Translations under genes and position numbers: made by a program
Assembly (NCBI GenBank): GCA_045577615.1
Contig: JAZNIT010000047.1
Span: 7,979-71,978, forward strand
Direction: 5' to 3'
DNA length: 64,000 nucleotides
Source: RGIG2206 sp045577615
GTDB taxonomy: Bacteria > Bacillota > Clostridia > Oscillospirales > Acutalibacteraceae
In this document: positions 33,126-41,378 of the stretch, one piece after another
Layout of the letters: the number at the start of each line of letters is the position of its first letter
How positions within the stretch are numbered: position 1 is the stretch's first letter
The notes under the pieces: generated by a model
Told to the model about the DNA's origin: nothing
The model's input: the letters and a program-made list of their open reading frames with translations, nothing else
Databases searched by the model: none

Positions 33126-33388
33126 TATTCGTCACCCTCCACAAAGCATACGTCCCACGGCCAAGGACTGTTTACCCACTCGTAGGAGGTGTCGCCATAC
33201 ATATCTCGCGGTGTCAGCGGCCCAAATCGGGACTCGAACTCCCGACGAAACAGGGCTGCCTCTTTTTTATATTTTATCAAAGTGGCCAAGGCTTGCTTAT
33301 CCTTGGGATGGGTGTCCAGATAAAGTTGAACATCTGCCGCGGCAAAGGCGGCCGCGCTGAGGCGCTTTAACAATTCTTGACGGCTCAT
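33125..33388 (-). CDS. cotJB: Spore coat protein CotJB
   Basis: 87 residues. Family marks are MSRQELLKRL at the start, VQLYLDTHPKDKQAL in the middle and a Trp-rich end (SPWPWDVCFVEGDE). The frame is open further upstream, but ATG 33388 follows GAGGGGTGG and overlaps the cotJA stop (ATGA). Required with CotJC for coat assembly in B. subtilis by family knowledge. Supports a spore-forming host. Confidence 0.92.
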   Translation of the reverse strand: MSRQELLKRLSAAAFAAADVQLYLDTHPKDKQALATLIKYKKEAALFRREFESRFGPLTPRDMYGDTSYEWVNSPWPWDVCFVEGDE

Positions 33389-33582
33389 TTTTTGCCACCC
33401 CTCGGGCAAAAGGGCTTATCAAGGTCGGCAAAAAGTGTGCCAACGGATAAGGCATCGTCGTTGTTGTAAAGAGAGCAAAACTTTTGCATCGGCACATAGG
33501 CCATTGCTAATACGGCATTTTCTATAGGCTCTGCTCCTGCTGTGGCAGGCGGCATTGCCCCCATTTTTTCGTCAAAAATCAC
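33385..33582 (-). CDS. cotJA: Spore coat protein CotJA
   Basis: 65 residues if started at the GTG at 33582, ten bases after AGGAG. An ATG at 33591 is only one base from that ribosome site, and longer starts lack one. The core AMAYVPMQKFCSLYNNDDAL with SVGTLFADLDKPFCPRGGKK is the standard CotJA pattern. First gene of cotJABC, overlapping cotJB by four bases. Confidence 0.85.
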   Translation of the reverse strand: MIFDEKMGAMPPATAGAEPIENAVLAMAYVPMQKFCSLYNNDDALSVGTLFADLDKPFCPRGGKK

Positions 33583-33625
33583 GGTTATCATTCTCCTTTT
33601 CACAGAGCGTATATGCTCCATTAAC

Positions 33626-33633
33626 AAGGTATG
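33626..33633 (-). promoter_or_regulatory. Possible sigma-E type -10 box of cotJABC
   Basis: CATACCTT on the minus strand resembles the sporulation sigma-E -10 consensus CATACAnT, about 45 bases upstream of cotJA. The -35 match is poor and no sigma-A promoter is visible. Expected from known sigma-E control of cotJ in Bacillus. Confidence 0.35.
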
Positions 33634-33651
33634 TCCGTTAGCGCAAAAAGG

Positions 33652-33692
33652 TGCAAAAACACCCCCTGCCCGACTGAAAGGCAAGGGGTGTT
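33652..33692 (-). terminator. Terminator of the ECF transporter S component gene
   Basis: Minus strand AACACCCCTTGCC and GGGCAGGGGGTGTT with an 8-10 base loop, followed by TTT. Ends the gene at 33710-34318 ahead of the cotJ promoter. Confidence 0.8.
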
Positions 33693-33709
33693 GATTATAA
33701 TGATTATGT

Positions 33710-34318
33710 TTACCTTTTCAATTTTGACAATTGGGTATAAACAACCTTGCTTATTGTAGTTCCTGCAATGGTTGTAGCAAGCAATTCAACAAAAAAGTTT
33801 AGAGTAAGCACTGTAAGCACAATTGTCATAAGTGCATCTCCAAGCGTACTGTCCGAATAAAAAGCCATATATGATGACAAAAAGAAAACTGTATTCAAAA
33901 GCGGTACGATTGCAGATGAAATACCAAATGCCCAAATTCCTATTTTACCTTTTTTCTTGAACAGCGAGAAAACCAAACCGGCTACAAAACCCGTTATCAT
34001 TCTGGGTACGAAACAAGTTATAACATAGCCAACAGGATTTTCAGTAAAAAGAGTGGCGGCTAAAGAATCCACCGTAAAACCGATACCAAACGCCTGTAAA
34101 AAGCTTGTAAGACCAAACACAAAGCCGAGAATTGTACCACCATACACACCAGTACACGCTGCTCCTAATGCCAAGGGAATGGTCATTAGTGTAATCGAAA
34201 ACGCACCGGCTATTGTTATATAACCGATAGGAGTAAAGTTCATCACCAGCATTAAGGCGATAAACATTGCAATAAGCACCATTTGGTAAATGCTACTGCG
34301 TTTCATTGAAACTTTCAT
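33710..34318 (-). CDS. ECF transporter S component, possibly pantothenate-specific
   Basis: 202 residues with six hydrophobic helices. The N-terminal SSIYQMVLIAMFIALMLVMN and the following FTPIGYITI are typical of ECF S components, the substrate-binding subunit that docks on a shared EcfA-EcfA'-EcfT module. The module is not in this window. The gene lies downstream of coaX on the same strand, and PanT-type S components are known beside pantothenate kinase, so pantothenate is the best guess. GGAGGT lies before the ATG. A 195-bp inverted-repeat element sits in its leader. Confidence 0.8.
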   Translation of the reverse strand: MKVSMKRSSIYQMVLIAMFIALMLVMNFTPIGYITIAGAFSITLMTIPLALGAACTGVYGGTILGFVFGLTSFLQAFGIGFTVDSLAATLFTENPVGYVITCFVPRMITGFVAGLVFSLFKKKGKIGIWAFGISSAIVPLLNTVFFLSSYMAFYSDSTLGDALMTIVLTVLTLNFFVELLATTIAGTTISKVVYTQLSKLKR

Positions 34319-34369
34319 TTTAAATACCTCCGATACTGCCCATATAGGTGCAGTTCATAATATTTTATG

Positions 34370-34564
34370 TGGGAGTTGTAATAGGGATACTTTGGTTTTT
34401 CAGATAAATTTGTGCTGTTTCTTGCCACGCAAACTTGCAATACACAAAGTATTTCTGCGTTTTCGTGACTGCGAAAATTCAACAAATTTATGCTTACAAA
34501 ACCGCAGTACATCTTAAAAGCATAATTGCTGATTGATGCAAACTATCCCTACTCACAACTCCCA
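34370..34564. mobile_element. 195-bp MITE-like element with 25-26 bp inverted ends
   Basis: The left end starts TGGGAGTTGTAATAGGGATA; the right end read in reverse starts TGGGAGTTGTGAGTAGGGAT. The terminal 25-26 bases match with about three differences. The interior is AT-rich, non-coding and has smaller hairpins (TGCGTTTTCG / TGCGAAAA). No clear target duplication. It lies between coaX and the ECF gene, so it could instead be a leader RNA with a very long closing stem. Confidence 0.55.
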
Positions 34565-34574
34565 AAAAGAACAC

Positions 34575-35342
34575 TCAGTCGGTATTCTTTTTATAAATCA
34601 AATAAAGTCCGTCAAGCAGCAGGTTATCGTCAAGTATAACCTCTCGCTCGCAATAGGCAGTTACGCCGCCTGCAAGGCCGCCTGTGGCAACCAAGGTTGC
34701 AGGACAACCCAGCTCTGCCTCCATACGCTTGGCCATACCGTCAAGCATAGCAGCTGCGCCGATTACAAGGCCTGAACGCATACAATCAACCGTATTGGTG
34801 CCGATGACCTTGTCGGGAGCTGAAATATCAATATAAGGAAGCTGTGCAGTGTTGCTTGCCAAAGCATCAAGAGTGGTGCCCAGACCTGCGGCAATTGCGC
34901 CGCCAAGAAATACGCCGCCTTTATCAATTACGCTGATGGTGGTGGCGGTGCCCATATCGCAAACAATGCAGGGCAAGGGGTACTTTTCAACAGCGGCGAC
35001 GGCGCCCGCAACCATATCTGCACCAAGCTGTGCAGGGTTGTCAATGCGGATGTTGAGGCCTGTCTTTACCCCGGGACCGATGGCAAGAGGAGTGGTGCCC
35101 GTGAGTTTTTTGATGGCTTTTTTCATATTTGAGCCAACGCTGGGCACAACCGAGCTGATGATAGCACCCTCTATCCCTTGGGTTTCAAGGTTGTTGAGGG
35201 CAAGTATATCCTTTATCTCGATTGCATATTGGTCGGCAGTACGGTGGCGGTCGGTAGCAAGGCGTGAGGTGAACTTTAATTGTCCGTCACGGTATGCACC
35301 AAGGGTTATATTGGTATTGCCGATGTCAACGGTGAGAATCAC
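34575..35342 (-). CDS. coaX: Type III pantothenate kinase
   Basis: 255 residues. Phosphorylates pantothenate, the first step of coenzyme A synthesis. Type III marks: N-terminal ILTVDIGNTNITLGAYRDG phosphate loop, AQLGADMVAGAVAA, CDMGTATTISVIDKGG, FLGGAIAAGLGTTLDALAS and a C-terminal GLAGGVTAYC. GTG start at 35342 behind GGGGA. The family needs a monovalent cation and is not inhibited by CoA. It precedes the ECF S component, consistent with pantothenate use. Confidence 0.95.
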   Translation of the reverse strand: MILTVDIGNTNITLGAYRDGQLKFTSRLATDRHRTADQYAIEIKDILALNNLETQGIEGAIISSVVPSVGSNMKKAIKKLTGTTPLAIGPGVKTGLNIRIDNPAQLGADMVAGAVAAVEKYPLPCIVCDMGTATTISVIDKGGVFLGGAIAAGLGTTLDALASNTAQLPYIDISAPDKVIGTNTVDCMRSGLVIGAAAMLDGMAKRMEAELGCPATLVATGGLAGGVTAYCEREVILDDNLLLDGLYLIYKKNTD

Positions 35343-35419
35343 TGCAAAAATCCCCTTTTCATCATTATTACCCCAATAGTATAACTGATTTTTTTAAAAA
35401 AGTAAATATCCTATTTGTA

Positions 35420-35448
35420 TTGACTATGGGCCGTTAAAAAGGTATAAT
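35420..35448 (+). promoter_or_regulatory. Promoter of the first RlmD-type gene
   Basis: TTGACT (35420-35425), a 17-base spacer and TATAAT (35443-35448). Because the start point falls near 35455, the longer frame beginning at 35449 cannot be the true start. Confidence 0.8.
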
Positions 35449-35502
35449 TTGTGCAAAACAACCTTTATTTGGGGAGTGTGTGGGCTTTTGCCCTTGATTG
35501 CC

Positions 35503-36849
35503 ATGAAAAAGAACGACGTTGTAAAACTTGATATAACAGGTATGTCTCACGAGGGTGTCGGCATCGGCAGAGTGGAAAATATGGCCGTTTTTGTGCGAGG
35601 CAGTGCCGTAGGTGACACCGTTGAGGTTATTATTATCAAAATTGCAAAAAACTATGCCGTGGGCAAGCTTGTTGAGGTTATAACTCCATCAGTTGACCGA
35701 ATCGAGAATGATTGCTCTGCTTTCCCCCGCTGTGGCGGATGTGTGTACCGACACATCAGCTATGAGGCTGAGGCGGAAATTAAGCGTCAGCGCGTTGCCG
35801 ACTGTCTTAAGCGCATCGGCGGCATTGATTTTATGCCCGAGGCCACTCAAATCGGTGAGCAGGTCGCCTATCGCAACAAGGCTCAATATCCCGTGGGCAG
35901 CGACCTGAGAGGCTTGCGAGCAGGCTTTTATGCCCATCATACACACAATATTATTGAGTGCGACTGTTGTGCCCTTCAGCCTGCGCTGTTTAGCGATATT
36001 GTTGCCTTTGTGAAGGCCTTTATCCTTGAAAAAGGGCTTACTGCCTATAACGAGCGGAGCGGTGAGGGGCTTGTGCGCCACATCTACATCCGTCAGGGCG
36101 CCATATCCAAAGAGGTTATGGTGTGCCTTGTTATCAACGGCAAGACTTTGCCCCATAGCGAGGCGCTTGTTGACGGGCTTAAATCGTTGGTTGGTGAGCA
36201 GCTCAAGACAGTGGTGCTTAACCTTAATACCGCCGATACAAATGTTATTATGTCAACCAAATGCGTGACTCTTATGGGGGACGGATACATCACCGACACC
36301 CTGTGCGGAGTGAATGTGCGCCTTAATCCCCTATCCTTTTATCAGGTTAATCACGCTATGGCCCAGCGCCTTTATGAGCAGGCGGCAGAGTTTGCCGGCA
36401 ATGGCGGCACTTTGGTTGACCTTTACTGTGGCGCAGGTACAATCGGTCTGTCTATGGCAAAAAGGTTTGACAGCGTAATCGGTGCCGAGGTTATACCCGA
36501 GGCCATTGAGGATGCCAAGTTTAACGCTGCGGCCAACGGTATTAAAAACGCGCGTTTTATCTGCGGCGATGCATACGAGGCAGCCAAGCAGCTGCATGAG
36601 GAGGGCATTCATCCCGACGTGGTTATTGTTGACCCACCCCGCAAGGGCTTGGAGGAGGGTTTGCCCCGTCACATTGCCGAGAATATGGCTCCCGATAGGG
36701 TGGTTTACGTATCCTGCGACCCTGCCACTATGGCTCGCGACGCTAAGGCTTTTGAGGAGTGCGGTTATAAGTTGAAGGCAGCTGTGCCCTTTGACTTGTT
36801 CCCACGCACCTATCATGTGGAAAGTTGCGTTTTGTTGTGTAAAGAATAA
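35503..36849 (+). CDS. 23S rRNA (uracil-5-)-methyltransferase, RlmD/TrmA family, with TRAM domain
   Basis: 448 residues from the ATG at 35503. Makes 5-methyluridine in 23S rRNA using S-adenosylmethionine. TRAM RNA-binding domain (~1-60), an iron-sulfur cluster motif CSAFPRCGGC plus a later Cys (ECDCCAL), and the methyltransferase fold with DLYCGAGTIGLSMAKRFDSV. The catalytic motif is YVSCDPATMARD with the nucleophilic Cys. A TTG at 35488 is an alternative start because GGGGAG at 35472 fits it better. Followed by a second family member without TRAM. Confidence 0.92.
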   Translation: MKKNDVVKLDITGMSHEGVGIGRVENMAVFVRGSAVGDTVEVIIIKIAKNYAVGKLVEVITPSVDRIENDCSAFPRCGGCVYRHISYEAEAEIKRQRVADCLKRIGGIDFMPEATQIGEQVAYRNKAQYPVGSDLRGLRAGFYAHHTHNIIECDCCALQPALFSDIVAFVKAFILEKGLTAYNERSGEGLVRHIYIRQGAISKEVMVCLVINGKTLPHSEALVDGLKSLVGEQLKTVVLNLNTADTNVIMSTKCVTLMGDGYITDTLCGVNVRLNPLSFYQVNHAMAQRLYEQAAEFAGNGGTLVDLYCGAGTIGLSMAKRFDSVIGAEVIPEAIEDAKFNAAANGIKNARFICGDAYEAAKQLHEEGIHPDVVIVDPPRKGLEEGLPRHIAENMAPDRVVYVSCDPATMARDAKAFEECGYKLKAAVPFDLFPRTYHVESCVLLCKE

Positions 36850-36936
36850 GTTTCGCGCCACAGGCTCCTGTGCGTTGCTCAGAATGACGGCGTGGTGTGA
36901 GTTAAAAAGATTGATTGATTTATTAAGGAGTTCAAG

Positions 36937-38085
36937 ATGGCTGAAATCAAGCGTTGCCCCAACTATAAAAAGTGTGGCGGCTGCCAGCTGCAAAATATGG
37001 ATTATGACCGTCAACTGCGGTTCAAACAGGCTCAGGTGGTTAAGCTTTTGGGCCGTTTTCACCGTGTTGCCAACATCGTCGGTATGGAAAACCCCACCCA
37101 CTACCGCAACAAGGTGCAGGCGGCGTTCGGCAGTCGTGGAGGTCAGCTTATATCGGGTGTTTATCAATCCTCCACCCACAAAATCGTTCCCGTTGACAAC
37201 TGTATGATTGAGGATGAAATTGCCGATAAAATTATTGTTACGGTGCGCAAGCTTGCTCAAAGTTTTAAGCTGAAGGCCTTTAACGATACCACTATGAAGG
37301 GCTTTTTGCGCCACGTGCTTGTTAAAAGAGGCTTTTTGAGCGGTCAGGTTATGGTGGTGCTTGTTACTGCGGGGGGCGATTTTCCCTCTCAGCGCTCATT
37401 TGTTAATGCGCTGATCGGCCGACACCCCGAAATTACCACCATCGTGCGCAACATCAACCAAAAGCACACCAGCCTTGTGCTTGGCAGCAAGTCACAGGTT
37501 TTGTTTGGCGACGGCTATATTGAGGAGCAGTTGTGCGGCAAGACCTTCAGAATCAGCCCCAAGGCTTTTTATCAGATAAATCCCACTCAAACCCAAGTGC
37601 TGTATGAAACGGCAGTGGATTTTGCTGGGCTTGACGGCTCTCAATCGGTTATTGATGCCTATTGCGGCACGGGCACCATCGGCATCATTATGGCCGACAA
37701 AGCAAAGAGCGTGATGGGTGTTGAGCTTAATCCCGACGCTGTTGAGGATGCCAAGGTGAACGCCAAGAAAAACGGCACTGACAACATTCAGTTTTACTGC
37801 GCCGATGCAGGGGACTTTATGGTAGAGCTTGCCGCCCGCAAGCGAAAGGTGGATGTGGTTATCACCGACCCGCCAAGAGCAGGCTGCAGCCGTGAATTTT
37901 TGGAAAGCGTTGTAGCTCTTGCGCCCAAGAGGGTGGTATATATCTCCTGCAACCCCGTTACCCTTGCGAGAGATTTGAACTACATCACCAAAAAAGGATA
38001 TAAGGTGGGCAAAATTCAGCCCGTTGATATGTTCCCCTTTACTGAGCATATTGAGTGTTGTGTGCTGCTTGAAAAGCGAGTATAA
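36937..38085 (+). CDS. Second 23S rRNA (uracil-5-)-methyltransferase, TRAM-less RlmD/TrmA family
   Basis: 382 residues. Starts directly with the cluster motif CPNYKKCGGCQLQNMDYDRQ and has no TRAM domain. The methyltransferase core is complete: DAYCGTGTIGIIMADKAKSV, ITDPPRAGCS and YISCNPVTLARD with the nucleophile Cys. AAGGAG lies before the ATG. Bacteria of this phylum usually have one RlmCD for U747 and U1939 or two copies; the tandem here suggests each modifies a different site. A short stretch between the genes (36850-36936) looks like degenerate repeat sequence. Confidence 0.92.
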   Translation: MAEIKRCPNYKKCGGCQLQNMDYDRQLRFKQAQVVKLLGRFHRVANIVGMENPTHYRNKVQAAFGSRGGQLISGVYQSSTHKIVPVDNCMIEDEIADKIIVTVRKLAQSFKLKAFNDTTMKGFLRHVLVKRGFLSGQVMVVLVTAGGDFPSQRSFVNALIGRHPEITTIVRNINQKHTSLVLGSKSQVLFGDGYIEEQLCGKTFRISPKAFYQINPTQTQVLYETAVDFAGLDGSQSVIDAYCGTGTIGIIMADKAKSVMGVELNPDAVEDAKVNAKKNGTDNIQFYCADAGDFMVELAARKRKVDVVITDPPRAGCSREFLESVVALAPKRVVYISCNPVTLARDLNYITKKGYKVGKIQPVDMFPFTEHIECCVLLEKRV

Positions 38086-38089
38086 ATTT

Positions 38090-38118
38090 AAAACCGACTC
38101 TTAAGAGTCGGTTTTTTT
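38090..38118. terminator. Bidirectional terminator
   Basis: AAAACCGACTCTTAAGAGTCGGTTTTTTT, a near-perfect palindrome. Ends the methyltransferase unit and the convergent gene at 38101, whose stop codon lies within it. Confidence 0.9.
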
Positions 38119-38469
38119 GGTGAGTTTTTTGATTAGTTTTAGTATGCCAAGGGTTAGGGCGGTGAGGATAGATGTGGAAAGATTTAATATAAACGGCACT
38201 GTCAAAAACAGCACATTCACAATGGTCATACTGAATATTCCACGAGGGTTAAAGCCGGTTATGACAAAGGCTACCGTTATAAAGTTTAGCTCGAAAAGGA
38301 GTGACTGAAGCACCGCGCTTTTTAAATAAAGGGTGGTGGCTACCCCTCTTATAAGTGCGAAGGCCAAGAGCATATAGGACAATGCAACTGTGGGGAAAAT
38401 TAAAAATCCAACCAGCATTACGGCAAGGTCGATGGCATAGACCTTTGAGAAGGCTTTTAATTTTTTCAT
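38101..38469 (-). CDS. Hydrophobic membrane protein
   Basis: 122 residues with three to four membrane helices (10-30, 32-52, 62-82, 85-110) and a basic C-terminus (LIKKLTKKTDS). No recognised family. Start ATG 38469 overlaps the upstream stop (TGATG) with AGGAGG seven bases away. Probably works with the anchored protein encoded upstream. Function unknown. Confidence 0.6.
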   Translation of the reverse strand: MKKLKAFSKVYAIDLAVMLVGFLIFPTVALSYMLLAFALIRGVATTLYLKSAVLQSLLFELNFITVAFVITGFNPRGIFSMTIVNVLFLTVPFILNLSTSILTALTLGILKLIKKLTKKTDS

Positions 38470-38945
38470 CACTCGGCCTCCTTTTCATCAAGGCGGTCGA
38501 TATTGCTACTGTATACATAGTCGGTTACGGGGCTGCCGTCGGTGGTGGCAATGACGGTGGCCACGTTGTTGCCACCATAGGTGGTGGACAAATCGTCCGC
38601 CTCGTAGACGCTCCACACCTTGCCCAATGGCCACTCTAACGAGGGGCGGTTAAAATAGATGCAAATGCGGGCGGTAGTGGTTATATTTTGCTCGGCAATG
38701 ATTTTGTTGAACAAATCGTGCTTTTCAACATATTCGGTGACTAACTGTTCAAGCCTTTGCTCGGTAAAATAAGGCAGGGATATCATATAATATGCAGTGT
38801 ATGTAGGTGTGTTTTCCACATTGCCGTAATGAAAAACGCCGTCGGCTGCATTGTAAATTACATTTTTGCAAAAGAGCACCGTTATGCCCGACAGAGCAAT
38901 AACCATTGCCGCAATGAGCGCTGCAAGTTTGGTCTTTTTAGGCAT
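38469..38945 (-). CDS. Membrane-anchored extracytoplasmic protein
   Basis: 158 residues: a basic start (MPKKTKL), one membrane helix (~8-28) and a soluble outer domain with no recognised motif. GGAGGG stands six bases before the second of two close ATGs, so I use 38945. Overlaps the next gene by one base. No function can be read. Confidence 0.6.
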   Translation of the reverse strand: MPKKTKLAALIAAMVIALSGITVLFCKNVIYNAADGVFHYGNVENTPTYTAYYMISLPYFTEQRLEQLVTEYVEKHDLFNKIIAEQNITTTARICIYFNRPSLEWPLGKVWSVYEADDLSTTYGGNNVATVIATTDGSPVTDYVYSSNIDRLDEKEAE

Positions 38946-39012
38946 CTGCATCCCTCCTTTTTTTCATTATATCATTTGCAAAAATACCTGTCAATTTAAT
39001 TTGATGTCCTCC

Positions 39013-39041
39013 TTGATTTTGCATTTTAAATGTGGTAAAAT
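39013..39041 (+). promoter_or_regulatory. Promoter of the cyclophilin gene
   Basis: TTGATT (39013-39018), a 17-base spacer and TAAAAT (39036-39041), about 35 bases upstream of the ATG. Confidence 0.7.
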
Positions 39042-39076
39042 GGCTTTAACACTCCACTAATGAAGGGATTACGAAT

Positions 39077-39691
39077 ATGAAAAGATTTTTTGCTTTGGCA
39101 CTGTGCCTTATTATGATTCTTTGCTGTCTGACCGCTTGCGGTGACGACGGCAGTTCTGCATCACCCAACAAAAAGGGTAACGGCAAATATTCAAAGGGCA
39201 CCCACCACGCTGTTATTGAGGTTAAAAATTACGGCACCATTGAGCTTGAGCTTGATGCCGATACCGCTCCTATCACTGTTGAGAATTTCTGCACCCTTGC
39301 AAATGACGGATTTTATGACGGTCTTACCTTTCACCGCGTTATCAGCGGCTTTATGATTCAGGGCGGTGACCCCGACCACAACGGCACCGGCGGCTCTGAT
39401 GAAGAGATTAAGGGTGAGTTTTCTGCCAACGGCGTTGATAACGACATCGCCCACGTGCGCGGCGTTATCTCTATGGCTCGCGCCACCCCCTATGACAGCG
39501 CAAGCAGCCAATTCTTTATTATGCATCAGGATGCTCCCCATCTTGACGGACAGTATGCCGCTTTTGGCCGCGTAACCAAAGGTATTGATGTTGTTGACAA
39601 AATCGCCGCAAATACCCCTGTTATTGACGCTAACGGCACCGTTTTGTTTGAAAATCAGCCCGTTATCACCAAAATCACCATCATCGACTAA
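39077..39691 (+). CDS. Cyclophilin-type peptidyl-prolyl isomerase lipoprotein
   Basis: 204 residues. Lipoprotein signal with LTAC (Cys ~21), then a cyclophilin domain (~45-200). It speeds proline isomerisation in proteins outside the membrane. Active-site marks: FHRVISGFMIQGGDPDHNGT with the catalytic Arg, and SSQFFIMHQDAPHLDGQYAA with the usual FF and Q residues. Single gene with its own promoter and a terminator just before the next gene. Confidence 0.93.
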   Translation: MKRFFALALCLIMILCCLTACGDDGSSASPNKKGNGKYSKGTHHAVIEVKNYGTIELELDADTAPITVENFCTLANDGFYDGLTFHRVISGFMIQGGDPDHNGTGGSDEEIKGEFSANGVDNDIAHVRGVISMARATPYDSASSQFFIMHQDAPHLDGQYAAFGRVTKGIDVVDKIAANTPVIDANGTVLFENQPVITKITIID

Positions 39692-39698
39692 TTAACAC

Positions 39699-39726
39699 GG
39701 AGCAGAGCTACTCTGCTCCTTTTTTA
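39699..39726 (+). terminator. Terminator after the cyclophilin gene
   Basis: GGAGCAGAG-CTA-CTCTGCTCC followed by TTTTTT. Ends 4 bases before the ribosome site of the next gene, so that gene depends on readthrough or a promoter hidden in the cyclophilin gene. Confidence 0.85.
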
Positions 39727-39740
39727 TCAAAGGAGATAGT

Positions 39741-41369
39741 ATGAGCAAGGTTTACATAAAACCTAATCAGTTAGGCGACAACCACAGCCAAGCCATCACA
39801 GAGCTGATAGGCACGGTGGCTCCCGACAGCCACGTAATTTTTGAAAAGGGTGAATATTACATCACCGAGCCTATCATAATAAACAGGCTTGAAAATGTGA
39901 TTATTGACGGTGGCGGTGCTACATTTGTGGCTCATTTTGACCGCAAGCAATACTATCAGCACAGCACCGACCTTTTTCACATTTCAGGCTGTAACGATTT
40001 TAAGCTTTGCAATTTCACCATCGATTCTGACGTGCCTGTAAACGTGGCAGGTGAAATAGTTGCCGTTACCGACAAATACGTTGACGTGCAGCTTGATCCG
40101 TCGGTCAAGCTTGACGGGGACGAGATGTTTATTTCAAGCATGACCTTTGACGACGATATGGTGCCCACCTGCGGCTCTTTTGTTAACGGCAAGACCGACC
40201 CCACCCGATTCACCGTTATTGCCGACGAAATCGTCTGCACCAACCCTGAAAAGCTGAACACCAAGCACGAGATGATCGGTGAACAGCTGGTGCGCATTTA
40301 TTCCCAATTTATTGAGGGAGATATGGCTCACAAAAAATGCAACATCAGTCACTCCTATTACGGCTTGGTGGCCGTTGCGTTCAGAGATTGTCACCGCGTT
40401 GAGGTGGAGGATATATCCATCATAAACTATGGCGGATTTGGTTTTGCTGTTCTCCCCCGCTGCTCTGATTTTACCTTTAGACGCTTGCGAATTGAGCCCA
40501 AGGATATTGAGCATCAGCCCTTTTCCATCAACAGTGACGGCATTCACGTTACGGGACTTACGGGCAAGCTTGTGGTTGAGGATTGCTATTTTGAGCAACT
40601 GGGCGACGACTGCATAAATCTGCACACCAACGTTATGTGCGTAACCGAGATTTTTGAGGATGGCGCCGCCATCAACTATGATAAAAAGGTACCCCTGGTG
40701 CCTCATATTTGGGCCAAAAAGGGTGATAAACTGCGAGTTTATAATCCTCACACCCTTGCCTTTAAGGGATATGTGGAGGTTGAGGATTTTAAGGATAAGC
40801 GGGTTTATGCCGCAAAGGGCGGCGCAGAGTTGGAAATCGGCGACCTTATCACCAACGAATATTATTTTACTTCGGTTGAAATCAGCCGCGTTATATGTAA
40901 AAACTGCCGTTCACGGCCTTTCGTTTTGCAATCGGCCGACGGTGCAAAAATCACCGACTGCGACTTTTACGGCTGTGGCCCCTGCCTTTATATTTCGGCC
41001 GCCTTTTACAAGTGGCTTGAGGCAGGCCCTGCAAGGGATATTGAAATTGTGGGCAACCGATTTCACCCCACCGTTCCTCGCTCCAATAATAATATGGGTG
41101 CGGTTTTCATCCGTCTGGCAGAGGACCCCGAGATGAAATTCAGCCATATTCATAAAAATATGGTTATTAAGAATAATAGCTTTGAGGGTATCCCCTACTA
41201 TCCCATTTGGGCGTATGCTACCGACGGCGTTACCGTTGAGGGCAACACCTTCACCGACTGCAACAGTGGTGAAGGCGACCTGTTTATTGCCAACTGCACC
41301 GACGTGAAGGTGGAGGGCAACCGTTCATTTGACAAGGACGGCGAGCGTGAGGTAAAAATCATATCTTAA
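39741..41369 (+). CDS. Right-handed beta-helix protein, GH110-like (alpha-1,3-galactosidase-like)
   Basis: 542 residues built of parallel beta-helix turns from about 25 to 530. The segment NSDGIHVTGLTGKLVVEDCY with FEQLGDDCINLHTN resembles the catalytic region of GH110 galactosidases, including the paired acidic GDD. There is no signal peptide, so the enzyme is probably cytosolic and acts on imported oligosaccharides. AAGGAG lies before the ATG. The asparaginase-family gene follows after 9 bases. GH28 or pectate-lyase-like function is an alternative; the family is not certain. Confidence 0.6.
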   Translation: MSKVYIKPNQLGDNHSQAITELIGTVAPDSHVIFEKGEYYITEPIIINRLENVIIDGGGATFVAHFDRKQYYQHSTDLFHISGCNDFKLCNFTIDSDVPVNVAGEIVAVTDKYVDVQLDPSVKLDGDEMFISSMTFDDDMVPTCGSFVNGKTDPTRFTVIADEIVCTNPEKLNTKHEMIGEQLVRIYSQFIEGDMAHKKCNISHSYYGLVAVAFRDCHRVEVEDISIINYGGFGFAVLPRCSDFTFRRLRIEPKDIEHQPFSINSDGIHVTGLTGKLVVEDCYFEQLGDDCINLHTNVMCVTEIFEDGAAINYDKKVPLVPHIWAKKGDKLRVYNPHTLAFKGYVEVEDFKDKRVYAAKGGAELEIGDLITNEYYFTSVEISRVICKNCRSRPFVLQSADGAKITDCDFYGCGPCLYISAAFYKWLEAGPARDIEIVGNRFHPTVPRSNNNMGAVFIRLAEDPEMKFSHIHKNMVIKNNSFEGIPYYPIWAYATDGVTVEGNTFTDCNSGEGDLFIANCTDVKVEGNRSFDKDGEREVKIIS

Positions 41370-41378
41370 GAGGTTTTT

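Noticed and set aside
34319..34574. Known riboswitch (FMN, cobalamin, THF, T-box) before the ECF gene
   Set aside because: None of their conserved boxes could be found; the terminal inverted repeats fit a MITE better.
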